A stretch of DNA of 64,000 bases from Basidiobolus meristosporus CBS 931.73 (GCA_002104905.1 MCFE01000192.1:62001-126000), one strand, 5' to 3'. Positions 20,645 through 33,139 are shown, numbered from the stretch's first letter. The notes: a model not told the origin generated them from the sequence alone. Translations and numbers: made by a program.

Positions 20645-21853
20645 TTCTGTCACCAGCACAACGATAACAAGATCCCACAGATTTGCTTAGAATAGTATTG
20701 AAGTACAGTATTTCACCAGTGATAACACTTGGTATTTCTCCAATTGCTATGTATCCCGCACCATAAATAAGAATAGAGGCTTATAGGACAGAACTACTCT
20801 TCCAGGTGCTCCAAAATGTTGGTGCCTACCAAAAAAATCAAAACACTCATACATTTACCAACACTAATATAGCTATGAAAGTTGTCGAGTCTTGGTCCAC
20901 TACTCACTTAGTACGGGGCTTCGGACCTAAACATACCCCATTGTTCAGAAAAGCGGAAGTATTCGGGTGATAGAGAAATTTTGGATCCGCCATTCAACTT
21001 TTTAAAACCCTTCAAAACGGACTGACCCGGCCAACTACGAGTATTTACCCAATGTAAAGCAATCCTCGTGTCAGAAAGTAATCTGGATGCTAGATCCATT
21101 CCACATGCCACCACATCAGTTATTTTATGGATGAAAATGCTGGTGATTGGGAATGGATCAAATCAGTGTGCCAACTATCAATCAGAATTCACACGAATGA
21201 TTTGCTATCGCTCTCCGTAATACAGGACTACGAGGCAACAGGGCGAGCAGAGATGCTTTACTTAAGACTGTTGGCAATACGGAAAATCATGAGGAAGACG
21301 AAATAACGGCATTCTGTCTCCAACCAGGTGAAAATGAGTATTATTGCGCAACCTTGGATAATGAAACAAAGTGAATCTCCACTTATAAATCACTTGCATC
21401 AAGCACATGTGTGTGGGGCGTATCTTTCCTCAAGACACATGGTTCAGCCATTGTTTCATGCTACTCCGTCCCTTGGGCAGAATGACATCGAGCGCCTAAA
21501 CAGGGTGGCAGATCCATGTCTCAATGACCAAAAATTTCCGAAGCGCATATATATAGGACGCAAAGATCAGCAGCAGCTCAATATGCATCCTTTCAGATGA
21601 TGAATCCCTTTGGTCATCACTTTGTAGGATTCGAACGAAATGATAGGCTGCAGAGGATGTTTTAATCATGCCTCACAAACTGTACCACCGATCAGGAAAC
21701 CACCTGTCTCTTGAAACCGCCCTCACTACCAGGTTTTGAAATGCGCTGAAACTGTTTTCGGTTGTTGAAATGAAACAGCTTCCTAAATAGTAAAGATGCA
21801 GGGTGGATTGTAGCGGTAAGCGGGAAGCGCGAATACAGGAACTCAGCCATTAG
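20645..21853. other. Intergenic region, no gene recognised
   Basis: About 1.2 kb between transporters F and H. The longest open frame (21328-21600, plus; first ATG at 21334) has no recognisable domain and no clear promoter, so it is not called as a gene. Confidence 0.4.
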
Positions 21854-21861
21854 CATAAAAG
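21854..21861 (+). promoter_or_regulatory. TATA-like element of transporter H
   Basis: CATAAAAG, 55-62 bp upstream of the ATG at 21916, at the distance used by the TATAAATA boxes of the array. Confidence 0.45.
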
Positions 21862-21915
21862 GAACCCAATCTTGCTTCGAAATCCTGATCAATTCACCAT
21901 ACAATTATTAGTGAC

Positions 21916-23387
21916 ATGCCTGAGAAAAAAAGTTCGGGTGTTCATGACGTTACTACTCGTGATTCCCGAGATATTTCGTTTACTCCCTACATCTGGCTGT
22001 GCGGGGTGACGGCCGCCCTGGCATCCTTCACGGCCGGCTATAATAGCGCGGCCCCAAACACTCCGGAATCAGTGATCAGAAATTGCCAATCCGAAGGTAG
22101 CGGAGGTGGACTTCCGCCGTGCATCTCCATGAGCTCGGGTACCTGGTAATACTGTTGCGCGGCTGGCTATTTCGAATGGATACTAATCAGTCAACCGTTG
22201 GTAGGGGGCTTGCAGTTGGGATTCTTGCGATAGGTGGTCTGGTAGGAGGATTGTGTGCTGGAACGGCTGCCGACCGACTTGGACGGCGATTGACTTTGCT
22301 CTTGAACAACTTCTTTTATATTGTGGGCGCTGTACTGGTGGCCACCGCCACCACCACTGCCCAGTTTGTGGTTGGTAGAATCATCGTTGGTATCGGTTGT
22401 GGTATAGGCTCCGTCGTGGCTCCCCTGTATGTCGCCGAAATTGCGACGGATGGTTCTCGCGGAGTGCTTGGAACGATGTATCAGCTGTTCATGGTCATCG
22501 GGATCTTGGTTGCCGACTGTATCGGTCTCGGCCTTTCCAATATCCCAGGGTGGAGGTATCTCTTCGGCATCGCTATCTTCCCACCGATTCTACAGATCAT
22601 CCTACTATCGATGTGTACTGAGACGCCAAGCTACCTACTCTCTAAGCACAAGCCAGATGAGGCTAGAATGGCCCTACAGAAGTTGCGAAGAGGCTGTGTG
22701 ATAGATGAGGAGTTTCAGCAGCTTCAATTGGCGATGGGTAGAGAAGATCAAAGCGAATCCGAGAATCTCAACCTGTTGCAGGTGATTAAGAACTCCCATC
22801 TCCGAGGGCTGTTTGTCATCGCGTTGCTGATGCATGCGTATCAACAGTTATCCGGCATCAACAGTGTGATCTACTACTCAACCTCGATCTTCAACGACAT
22901 TTTCGGGGTCAGCAATTCCCAATACGTCACCGTTGGCGTCGCGGGGATCAACCTGGTCATGACTCTGGTGTCGGTGGCCCTGATCGATCGTGCTGGTAGA
23001 AAGCCACTGTTGTACTCGAGCGGGGTTGGCATGTGTATCTGCTCAGTGCTGATTGTGCTCGCCTCGGTGCTTCATATCGATGTGCTCATGGTCATTGCCG
23101 TCATGCTATTTGTAGCTTCGTTCGCCGTGGGTCTTGGGCCTATCCCGTGGATGTTAGTCCCCGAGTTGGTCCCCACATACGCGGTCGCTGCCACCAGCTC
23201 CACCGCGACTGCAGTAAATTGGCTCTTCAACTTCGTCATTGGACAAGTCTTTCCACCGATGAAGGATGGCCTAAAGAATTACTCTTTTCTGCCGTTCGCG
23301 GTGATATGTATTTGCGGCACCTTGTTCGTGATGTTCTTTGTCCCCGAAACCAAAGGTCGGAAGGCATCCGGTGCCCCAGGACAGTAG
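21916..23387 (+). CDS. MFS hexose transporter H, spliced (exons 21916-22145 and 22205-23387)
   Basis: A divergent member of the same hexose-transporter family. Unspliced, the frame stops right after the SSGTW motif. Removing a 59-bp intron (22146-22204) joins the frame and gives 470 residues that align end to end with the array copies. The intron is phase 2 and splits Trp 77. Conserved motifs include DRLGRR after helix 2, ETPSYLL, QQLSGIN, DRAGRK, GPIPW and PETKGR. The N terminus (M-P-E-K-K) and the loop after helix 1, with a Gly-rich QSEGSGGGLPP, differ from A-F, as do many silent sites. It should also import hexose, perhaps with another affinity. It is the last gene before the transposon block. 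Confidence 0.9.
22146..22204 (+). other. 59-bp spliceosomal intron in transporter H
   Basis: It begins GTAATA and ends GGTAG, with a branch-site match TACTAAT at 22181-22187 whose branch A is 18 bases from the end. Splicing restores the T-W-G-L-A-V-G junction present in every array copy. Length and signals are typical of fungal introns. Confidence 0.85.
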
Positions 23388-23425
23388 GCTGACTCTAAAG
23401 CGATTTGTAGTGGCATCTCATACCT

Positions 23426-23433
23426 GTAATAAA
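23426..23433 (+). promoter_or_regulatory. Poly(A) signal of transporter H
   Basis: GTAATAAA, with AATAAA at 23428-23433, about 40 bases after the stop. A UGUA (23425-23428) directly abuts the hexamer, but the full UGUANAUA octamer of copies A-F is absent. Confidence 0.55.
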
Positions 23434-23754
23434 GTCGCATCTGTTTCATTCCATATGGAAATTGCGTTTGTATCCCGAATAATACCCATCGACAAGTACT
23501 TAACCAAGGGGATAAGCTACTATCCCTCTACCTATACATAAGATTGCTTACTCAGTAGATTGGGAGTGTTGGTATTTTTGTACTCATACCCAAATATTAC
23601 ATAAACTTGGTCACTTAGATCATAACCTCTACTATTTCCTGGCCATGTCCTTGATAGGAAACTCGATGGTGTTTTGGCTACTCTTACTGCATGATGCCAA
23701 AATCCCAAAATGCAATGACACAACAGCTGTGGAAAAAAATGGGGTGGATACTCT
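23434..23754. other. Boundary between gene array and transposon block
   Basis: No gene is recognised. CpG is still frequent up to about 23,495 and becomes rare after that, which marks the change from gene territory to transposon territory. Confidence 0.5.
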
Positions 23755-24272
23755 CCCTATGCAAAATAAATGTGATGATCCTTTGAAAAGGCTGTCACAA
23801 AATTGAAATCCTATGGCCAAGAGGCATTGGTCCATCAGGATACTGTGCAAAGAATGTAAAAAAAATTGCACCCCAAATCTAACTTGGCTAAAAGTATTTG
23901 TCACAACAATACATAAGGGGCTTTTAATTGGATCTCTGCCAATTCTCTCACTTTCTTACCCTGGAACCTCATTCATATCCTACATATATGTGCATTGATT
24001 GGCTATTACCTCCTTGTTATACATCTAACTTCCTGACTCAACTAAAGCTCTTACTTTTCACGGGTACAAATTGGTTTATTTCCATTCAATCTTTAGTTGC
24101 AACTTCAGTTGTACCTCAATTGCCAATTGTATTGACCTATACAAGTCCCTGTACCCAAAACCAAAATTAAGCCCAACCCCACACTGAACAAGTAGCTCCA
24201 TTAAAATTCATAATTCAATAAGTATCACTACTGGAACACCCTTTTTCCATGACTTTGGCAGGAACTCTTGCT
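23755..24272 (-). mobile_element. CACTA-like element, left-end fragment (copy W)
   Basis: It starts with CCCTATGCAAAAT, a variant of the family terminus, and runs through the tail of the second gene (minus strand), matching 25060-25560 of the near-complete copy. It breaks off at about 24,272, where it abuts the inverted right end of another copy. All frames are broken. Confidence 0.7.
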
Positions 24273-25059
24273 ATGAGAAAAAATTTGGTCCTGCAAGTGG
24301 ATCTAGTCCAGATCAGCCATCAGAATCATGCAGTGAGTTTGTCAGAATACTGGCAGCTTGGAATTATTTACCCTCAACACAATCTTATGATGGGATTGCA
24401 ACAGCATTTTGCTGATTTTACTGCCAAATAAAGTAAAAAACATGTTGGTGTTTAAGCAATCTTTTGGCAAGAATTGCATGGCATTCCAATGGTTTTAGTG
24501 AGCTCTTCATCTATTTCAGTGGACCTAGCCAGCCAATGCATCCAATTGCCTTATATGGCAAGAAAGTTGACAGTGTACCAATTTACCAAATGGCATTTTC
24601 TTTTTCTACCTCCCCTTGCGCCATTTATATATTCCACTGTAGAATTACCTCTCTTTATTTGCTTACTCACTAGCACCTTGGGTATTCCACATATAGTTTG
24701 AATCAAAAAAACTGTAGCCTCTTGCTTACTAACCTTTACCTATGCACGCACCCACTGCAATTGATGCACTTCTATCACCCTAACATTACAGCTTTTTAGC
24801 ATGATACTTGCAAAGTTGCCATACACCTTGTATTGCTGGTAATATAGACATCTTGCAAACATATGCTTGATTGCCACCACTATTCCTATGAATATCTCCT
24901 GAATATCTGTAAAGAACTTCCTGGTACTTAGCCAATATACTCCTTTACCCTGCTAGATTCTAGTCCCCCTTCTAGGTGCACTCTGGCTCTTGTGTTTGTG
25001 AATTCCATACTGAATGGTGTAGAAATTGGCTTGTGACCAGTAGAAACCTAGCATACTTT
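24273..25059 (-). mobile_element. CACTA-like element, right-end fragment (copy X), split by copy 1
   Basis: This is the inverted right terminus and the transposase C-terminal tail of a family member. It is interrupted at 25059 by copy 1 and resumes at 30069-30150. The uninterrupted order is seen in the related copy at about 37,020-37,110, which confirms the join. Confidence 0.75.
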
Positions 25060-25429
25060 CCCTATGAAAAACTATTGTGAGGATCCCATCAAAAGGCTAT
25101 CACAAATTTAAAGTCCTGTAACTAAAAGATATTGATCTTATCAGGACATCATGCAAAGACCATCAAAAAATAATTGCCCCCAGATTTCACACAAAACTTA
25201 GTCCAGATTTTTCATCACAACAATACAAAAGTGGCTTTTGATAGGTTCTCTGCCAATTGTCCTACTTTCTGATCCCAGACACTCCATTACCTGCTATGTT
25301 TGTGTGCATTATTTGGCTATTGCCTCTTCTTCACACTCCTTACTTCCTGACTCAACTGTTTCTCTTACCTTTCATGCATAACATTGTTTTATTTCTGTTG
25401 ATACTTCAGTTGTACCTCAATTGCCAATT

Positions 25430-27372
25430 GTATTCACCTATACATGTCTCTATACCCTTCACTAACATGAAGCTCAACCCCACACTTGTCAAGTAGCTCC
25501 ATTAAAATCCACCACCAAATAAGTAGTTCTGCTGTAACACTCTGTTTCCATTGATTTGGCAGCAACCCTATGGCTTTATGCCACTGTTCATTCACTGATT
25601 CCCATCTGTCCTGGACTTTACCCAGCACTGTAAGGTCTAGCACCTCATCAGCTAGTCTTTGCAATAAATCCTTGCAATATTTATGTGCATTTTCTGAAGC
25701 ACTACTCTTGAATGAGTGCTGCAACCTCTTGGTGTGCCTATAATGTTCCAAAATTTCACTGAAGGCATTGTGATAGCCTCTTGAGTTCTTGACATTGTTA
25801 CTTTGTCTGTTGGTGGGATCTCTACTCTGTAAACAATGGAGGACATGGAGGCTGTGGTATACAAAGTGCCTTTCTCTGCAAACACAACTACCTCAATGGA
25901 GTGTAGCTCAACTGGCTGCACTTCCAACTCTTGTGAACACAACTGTTTTCTTGCTGGTAATTCTTCTTGGCTATGGTGGCATTCAGTCTGCTTTTCTCTT
26001 ATGCTTCCCTGTCTCTGGCTTGGGTAGACTTTTCTCTCATTACCTTATCCTTCATCACTTCAAGGTCTTTCACTGCTACTTTAACTGAGTGCTTCATGTA
26101 TTGGACTACATTTTCTCCTTGATAAATGCTGCTCTTATGCATTTGTCTTGGCCTGTTTGTCCTTTGCTGGCACTCTGCAGGCAACCTGGCACTTCTTTCC
26201 TGCTGGTCTTGAGCTCTCAGCCCATGCTGTAACAGGCTCCTAAGGTAACCACAGATTTTATCATTACCAGGTCCTTCACTGCTACTTTGACTGAGTGCTT
26301 CTTGAGTGGAACTTCACCTTTTCCTTGCAAATAATGTGCTGGTGCATCTGTGTCTGCCTGCTTTCCCCTTATTGGCATGCTGCCAGCTACCGGATGTCAC
26401 TTTGACACTTGTTTGGGGCTTTTGGCCCTGCTTGTAACCAGCTCTTGAGGAAGCCACTGGTTTTTAGCCATTGCACCCTTGTTCTTCTGCTGTTGACAGT
26501 TTCTGCTATTCTTGAGGTACTTTCTTAGCATACCATTGCTGGCCCAGAATCCATTGGCTTGTTTGAATCCAGGACAATGCACATGGAACAAGCCAAGCAC
26601 ATTCTGCCTGGCCTTTAGTTCCTGGTGGTCCTGTGATATGCCAGCCCAGGGGCCATGGTGTGCTGGACTTCTAACAGCCTCTTGAATATTAGCCTACTCT
26701 TCATCATTGCACTCAGCAGCATCACCAATCTTCAATATCATTTGATTTTTGGGCTTTGATATAAACACTACAACTTCTCCCTCCCATTCTGTGATAGGCT
26801 TTTCTGTGGGCATTATCTTTGGGCACTGTTGTCATGCTTCAAAGACTGTACTGTATTCCTCTACTGTTACATCAGGAAATGGCTTAATTCTCAGCTGTGA
26901 TATTGAGCTACTTGAGTTCCTTTGTTGCAGCAAACATACTGCTTTCTCTACCTGGGATTTTGCTTGCTCTACACCTACAACTGCTTATCCTATTTCTAGA
27001 CTATTTCCTGACTTCTCTGGGCCATTGCATCTATCCCATCAGTCACTGCCCTTAGCTGCCTCATCAATGCTTTGGTATGAGCTGACAACATACTTGCTAA
27101 TACAGGTTGTTGTGATATTATGACAGCCACCTGCCAGCATTATGGCCAGCTTGCTGCTCTGCAGAGATTCCCAATTGCCTACCAGACTGAGAGCCTGATG
27201 AATCCACATTATTACCTTCAGTAGGCACACTGTCCATAGGGCCTTTTTTGGCTGTAGCCCTGCTTGTTACACAGAATTTCAAAGTAAGCTTTTGTCCAAC
27301 CATTCTTCTGCTGCTGTCAGCAGTGGGGTTTGGTTGGGAACCAGACAACTTTGCTTTATTTTTTGGCTTCAT
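25430..27372 (-). pseudogene. Second gene of CACTA-like copy 1, function unknown
   Basis: A minus-strand gene beginning at the ATG at 27372 (M-K-P-K-N-K-A-K) and broken into several frames to about 25,430. It matches the plus-strand second gene of copy 2 (from 40262). Recognisable blocks are a basic, Ser/Gln-rich N terminus, a central PGFKQA-GFW / GMLKKYLK-SRN motif (about 26,400-26,600) and a C-terminal segment containing LLQRLADEVLD (about 25,600-25,700). I do not recognise the family. By analogy with two-gene CACTA elements it could encode a helper that binds the subterminal repeats, but nothing in the sequence proves this. Confidence 0.6.
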
Positions 27373-27595
27373 ATATAAGTGGAAGTGGGTCAAACCAAAA
27401 GGGAAATGGTGTTATATATATGTGTTTATGCGGTACCACAACCTTATTTGTAATGTTTACTATGGCAGGTCATTACTGAATTGCACATTCATGTAAGTGG
27501 AATGTCTCAAGTACAAGACTGTCTAAAATTTGCATGGGCACTGACAGAAAATGATATACTAGCATAACATTGTTGAGTGTCAAACTGTTAGCCCC

Positions 27596-29700
27596 ATGGA
27601 CAAGTTTACCTTGATTCAACACTGTAAGAGAAGAGAAAAAAGACCATGCTGCTATTGCGGCAAGCCTCTCAGCCATGTAGCACACAGATACTGGAGGAAG
27701 TATTACAAGGATAACTGCCAGTGTTTTGCTACACAAGTCATATTTAACCATTCACCAGTCACTACAGTGCCTACAATATCTTGCTGGCTATTTGCAACTT
27801 ACCATATACATGGTATAAACAGACAACTGTCATGTATCTAGCAACATATGACCTAAGGACTTTCCTGATACCAGCATGTTTTAACAGTAGCATGGTATTC
27901 ACATCAGGAAATGCCACCATTGCAAGGTATCCAACTTGTTAGGAATCCACCATTGGGGGAAAATATTGATCACACTACAAATATATCTGGGTAATACCCC
28001 ATCTAAAAAAGCTCATGCAGTCCAATAAATATTGCAAAGCTATAAATTACAGCACTCAGTATCAATCAGGCAAAAATATATCTGATATATTTGATGGCAA
28101 ACATTACAAACAGCTGAGTAGTAAGGACTACTTTGAAGGTATGTGTGACCATGCCTTTGCCTTAGCACTTGATGGACTCTCATTAAGCAAGTACTCTATC
28201 AGCAAATCCTGCTGGCTACTGATTTTCATCAACCTGAATCTGCCATCTATCTTACAGTATCAGAGCAGAAATCTGATAGTAATCTTACTGGTATCTGGGC
28301 CTAAATCACTGTCCAGCCTGGATAGTTACATGTATCCATTACTGGATGAATTTTGTATGCTTTCCAGCAGATGACAGTCAATGGCTGTCATGTCAAAGCA
28401 CATATTATTATCTGCATTGGTGATACCCCAGCTATCAGCAAGATAGCTGGCTTTTCTGGGCACAATGCATGGAATTATGGTCAAATATGTGAGAGCCAGG
28501 GGACTTTCTCCATAACCAACACACATTATTACTACCTAAACACCAAAACTAAGAACATCATTTTTCTGCATAGAGAATGTAGAGAAGTCAGCATGCATAC
28601 CAGAGAAATTGAAAGAATTGGCAACGTATTACAGAGTATCTGCTAACCTAGGTACTTCTCATATGCTTCAATCAACATGCTTACACACATGCAACAGTTC
28701 AAGTGCAAGGACTAGATGAACTGGAAATGTATTTGTTCAAGTGGCTTTCTGGGGCCATTGAGGCCAAGAGTACATTGGAAGCATTGGGAGTCATATGTGG
28801 ACATTGTAGGAATACTTATCCAGAAGCAGATTACTAGTGCCCACTTGACCCATCTACAGCTTTTGTGTAAGGAGTTTGTGACAGGATTTGAGAGGCTATA
28901 CTACAAATGTAAAGCTGAACATGTAGATCTCTACTGCTACTGTATCTATTCTCTACCCCATCTTGCTTGGTCTGAGGTGAATATTGGGCCTTGCTTCACC
29001 TTTTGGGAGTTTCCAATGGAGTGGATGTGTGGGGAGATAGGAAGACAAGTTGAGTTGCAAGTACTGCCTTATTCAATCTGATCAGAAATATTACCTTCAT
29101 GTCTGTCATAGATGTGATGAGTTGGTACATGGAGGGCAGCCAGGAAGAGTTAGAACATACTGGAATATGTGTGCACATGGAGACACATATGCCTATGGCA
29201 TTGAGAAGCTAGGCAGCCCCAATGCATGGGTAATCAGTTGAGTGATGCAAAGTTGGGTTGAACAAGAGCCAGAACACACTTATATGGGGGGCTAGAATCT
29301 AGCAGGGAGAAGGTATATATTGGCTAAGTACCAGAAAGTTCTTTGCAGATACTCAGGTGGCATTCATGGCAGAAATGGTGGCAACCAAGCATATGTGTGC
29401 GAGATGTGTATGTTACCAGCAATACAAGGTATACAGCAACTTTGCAAGTATCATGCCAAAAAGCTGTGAAGTTGAGGTGATAAAAGTATGTCAATTGCAG
29501 CAGGTGTAAGTGTTTGTAGAGAATAGTAAGCAGGAGGCCATAGCTTTTTTGATTCAAACTACATGTGGAACACCCAAGGTGGTAGTGGGGAAGCAAATAA
29601 AGAGGGGTGATTCTACAATGGAATGTATGAGTTGTGAAAGGGGAAGTAGAAAAAGGAAATACTATTTGGTAAATTGGTATGGTAGCATTATAGAGAACTA
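27596..29700 (+). pseudogene. tnp2/Transposase_21-type transposase, copy 1
   Basis: The gene opens with ATG at 27596 and an N-terminal C-x2-C plus His cluster (CYCGKPLS-HVAHR), a probable zinc finger typical of tnp2 proteins. The core at 28015-28646 holds the family blocks ALALDGLSLSKYS, LIVILLVSGPKS, LDSYMYPLLDEF and IIICIGDTPAIS, then GFSGHN. A later part (28716-29081) has the GPCFTFWEFPMEWMCGEIG block seen downstream of the catalytic core in tnp2-family proteins. The blocks lie in three different frames with stops, so this copy cannot make an intact protein. The gene would cut and paste the element by DDE chemistry. Confidence 0.75.
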
Positions 29701-30150
29701 GCTATTGACTGCAGCAATGCTGTTACAATACTACCAGAGGCTTGCAATGAAGCCAACAATACACAGTCATGTTTTCTGCCATATAGGGCAATTGAACTAG
29801 CTGGCTGGTTATATCCACTAAAATAGTTGTATAGGGCACTAAGACCATAACAATGCCATGCCACCTCTGCCAAAACACCACCTAAGCATCATAATGTTTT
29901 TAACCTTATTTGGTTGTAAAATTGGCCTAACACTTTTATGATACTGTCATAAGATTGTGTAGAGAGTTGTTAATTCCAAGATGCTGGTACTATTATGATC
30001 TCCTGATGGGATTGTGACAGCTGATCTGGATAAGATTCACCTGTGGGTCCAAATTATTTTTCATAGGGTTTAGTAAAGCTGTCCTAATAAAAGTTAGTTG
30101 CTTGTTGCACCCAACCCAACTTTGCTTTACTCAACTGATTAGCACTCATA

Positions 30151-30249
30151 ACTGCCAGAATGATGTTTCTTCCTACTCCCCCCTCCTCATTCTGTATCTC
30201 TACCAGTTTCTTTGGATTCAGCCATTTTACCAATCAAAGTTGATTTCTT
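30151..30249. other. Short unassigned segment
   Basis: Low-CpG sequence between the CACTA copy X remnant and the copia remnant. I recognise nothing in it. Confidence 0.3.
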
Positions 30250-32558
30250 CAACCATTTACTACTATTGGTACCATTCCTGAGGACACAATCTTCATTATT
30301 ATGAGGTTTCCACTTAATGATAAATTGAATGTAAAGTGATATTTATACTTTTACATAGTCTAGGCATAACAAACATGTTGAATAGATTTAGGAAGCTCTC
30401 AAGAATATGTGTGTAAGGTTTGGGGCTGTTTGGATGCTGACTAGTCCTAATTCTGTCTCTAGCTGATGGTATAGTAAATAAGTCTGCAATCATTTCATCT
30501 GAAGGACAGTAAACTAAGCTAACTAGGCTATTATCTATAGCTTCACATATGAAATGATGCCTAATATTTATGTGATTAGCTCTAGCATGAAAAGTTGGAT
30601 GTCTACCTAATTGTATATATCCCTGATTATCTTAAAATAAAGTATAAGGCATTTTTCAATGTAGGCCTAAAGCTGTGAAAGCTTTTTTGACCACATTGCT
30701 TCTTTTGTAGCTTTACAAGCTGACATATACTCTGCCTCTGTGGTAGAAAGTACTACAGTTGGTTGCTTTCTTGAATTCCATGTATTTACTCATTGACTGT
30801 GAAAAAGGTGTATCCTATGGTGAATCTTGTGTCTTCTAAATTTTGTCCCCAATCAGCATCATAGTATCTTACAAGATCCTGTTCTGAGTCCTTTTAAGTG
30901 TGTCTAAAGCAAATATCAGCAGTTCCTTTTAGATATCTAAAAGTCTGTTTAACTGCTGCAATATGATCAGATCCATAATTCTGATTATGCTGGCTGACAA
31001 CTCCTACTGAATATGCAATATTTGGATGTGTTCCATGTACTATATACATTAGACTACCAACCATGGACTAGGAGTAGTAGTCAGAACTTTGAGATAGCAC
31101 CAAACTCACTTGTCTATGGAGAACTTTGTCCCAAAGTTGTAATTGAGCACACCAATATTGGACATCATGAACTCCTTAAATAGACTGGGTTTAGTCTCCT
31201 CTAAGATTTCTAGGTTATTTGCAGCTATATTAAGATCATATACATGTAGATCTAATAGAACTGGACTTGCTCCATCTGCATTATAGTCAATGCTGTAGTC
31301 ATTTGTACTCCTTTGGAAACTCAACGATTCCAAATTGGAATCTATTTTGCAATTCCAGGCTCTTGGTGATTTTAAAGACCATAGAGAGATTTTGTAAGTA
31401 CACAAACCAAAGGGGGGTTACCTTGGTCAACAAGCCCATCAGCCTGGTCCATGCACATGTCCTCATCTAATTCCTCACTGTGAATGCAGTCTCTACACCC
31501 ATGTGGTGTAAAAAAACTTATACTTAGCTGCAATATCTAATGCTAGTCTGATGGATTCAAACTTGGCTACAAGTGCCAAGGTGTCAGATATAGTCAGGTC
31601 TTTTTGATTGAGAGTATCCTTTGGCCACAATTCTTGCTTTAACTCTTTGATAATACCATCAGCCTTGTATTTTGTCATTAGCACCCATCTGCATCATATT
31701 GACTTTTGGTTGATTGGTAACTTGAATTAGTCACAAGTTTGATTCTCCATAAGTCCTGCTACTCCCAAGTCAATACACATCTCCAAGACCTTGACTGAAA
31801 GCTATTTAGGGCCTCCTTTTCAGCTTGCAGATCATCAATATGGACTGAATAGGTATAGGCTAAGTTTGTATAACAATCATTGTCATCATCATGTGTCATT
31901 TTTGGTCAAAAATCTGTTTTGCATCAAACAGCACAAATCTGGACTTAGTCAGCTTCTTAGGTTCAGCATTGTAGAGCTTGTATAGCATACTCTTATTGCT
32001 GTAGCCCAACAATATGCATATTACACTTTTTGACTATAATTTTGACTGATTTCCAGGCAGTTTTCTTGCTTACAACATACACCCAGATATTCTCAGAGGT
32101 TCTGCAATTGATATGTGTCCATACCATGCCTCAACTGAAGTTAATTTGCAAAGTATTTGACTATAACATCAGGTATGCAGCTGATGCAACTGCTTGTGCC
32201 CAAATATCTGCTGTAAAAGTCTTGGAGATATTGGAGGTGATTTGGGAGCACAAGTAAATTATGTTGTTTTCACTTAATGATTTATTGAACGCAAGAGTAG
32301 TATTTATACTTTTGCATGGTCTTGGCATTGCAAACATGCTGAATAGGTTAAGAAAGGTCCCAAGAACATGTACACACAGTTTGGGGCTCTTTGGAAAACT
32401 TTGAGAACTTTTATGTTCTAGGTACCTGTTATTTTAGTGAAAAATATTCTAGGTAAATCCCAAAAAGGAATTTGGTCAGTATTCCCTAGGATTTGAAGGT
32501 AACAATCTAAGTGACTAGTTCAGGTGACTATATAGGTGGATTACAAATTTTTACAACA
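30250..32558 (-). mobile_element. Ty1/copia remnant (copia 0)
   Basis: A minus-strand remnant of the same copia family as 43700-48228. Pieces of LTR lie at about 30,250-30,440 and 32,206-32,558, the latter ending TTACAACA. Between them are degraded RNase H (about 30,480-31,080), reverse transcriptase (31,106-31,700, with a broken LYVDDL region) and the C-terminal part of integrase (31,700-32,100). The gag-to-integrase core is missing, and every frame has stops. The DNA beyond its right LTR (32,559-32,665) resembles integrase of another copia copy, so it too may be a nested insertion. Confidence 0.7.
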
Positions 32559-32664
32559 ATATCATGGGACAATTTTGGATTATGGATCACCATTCATGCC
32601 ATATCAGTAGTTGATCTGTTTGCACATTCTGCCACTCCATTATGATGATATGTGTATGGTACAG

Positions 32665-33139
32665 TGGTCTCTTGCTTCATCCTAAGATTCTTGGATTCTA
32701 CAATGTGATATATAAATGGTACAATTGGCCATAGCAAAAGGAAATACCATTTGATGAATTTGCATGGTAGCATTATACACCACTAGCTGTAGTCTGCGGT
32801 ACTGTGGCTATAATGCAACAGATGTTGGTACTAAATCCATCAACATAGCACCATGTATTTTTCCATACATGGCATTTGAATGTATTGGCTGGTTGGGTCA
32901 GCTCAAATTAGTAAGGGCTGCAATAAGACCATCAGAATGTCATTGAAAACCTGTTGAAGAGCCACCTAAACACTGTGCACCTTACCTACCTATATAGCAA
33001 AAACACCATATAATCCCATCATATGATTGTAAAGAGGGTTAGCAATTCCAAGCTGCTGGCATTATAACAGCCTCATTGCAGGATCTCAGCAGCTGATCTG
33101 AATTGAATCCACCCACCAGAACAAGTTGTTCTCATAGGT
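32665..33139 (+). mobile_element. CACTA-like element, right-end fragment (copy V)
   Basis: It matches the last part of copy 1 (from about 29,650) and ends in a degenerate right terminus, TTCTCATAGG. It contains no coding capacity. Confidence 0.6.

Larger units (their letters stand above)
25060..30068. mobile_element. Near-complete CACTA-like DNA transposon (copy 1)
   Basis: A 5009-bp element bounded by inverted CCCTATGAAAAA termini (12 bp perfect, then weaker) and flanked by the 3-bp duplication TTT. It carries two divergent genes: the second gene on the minus strand (about 25,430-27,372) and a tnp2-type transposase on the plus strand (27,596 to about 29,700). Both are broken by stops and frameshifts. 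Subterminal blocks related to ATCCCATCA and CTGTCACAA occur near both ends, as in CACTA elements, where they bind the element's own DNA-binding protein. The termini are not CACTA/CACTG, so the family is related by its transposase rather than by its ends. Confidence 0.8.

Noticed and set aside
21334-21600. Open frame of about 88 codons between transporters F and H
   Set aside because: No recognisable domain, no promoter signal, and of a length expected by chance.
21611-21640. T-loop-like sequence (CGTTCGAATCC on the minus strand)
   Set aside because: The flanking bases do not pair into a T stem, and no A box lies at the right distance.
22141-22204. Transporter H as a pseudogene with a premature stop
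   Set aside because: A 59-bp GT-AG intron with a TACTAAT branch site removes the stop and restores the conserved frame exactly.
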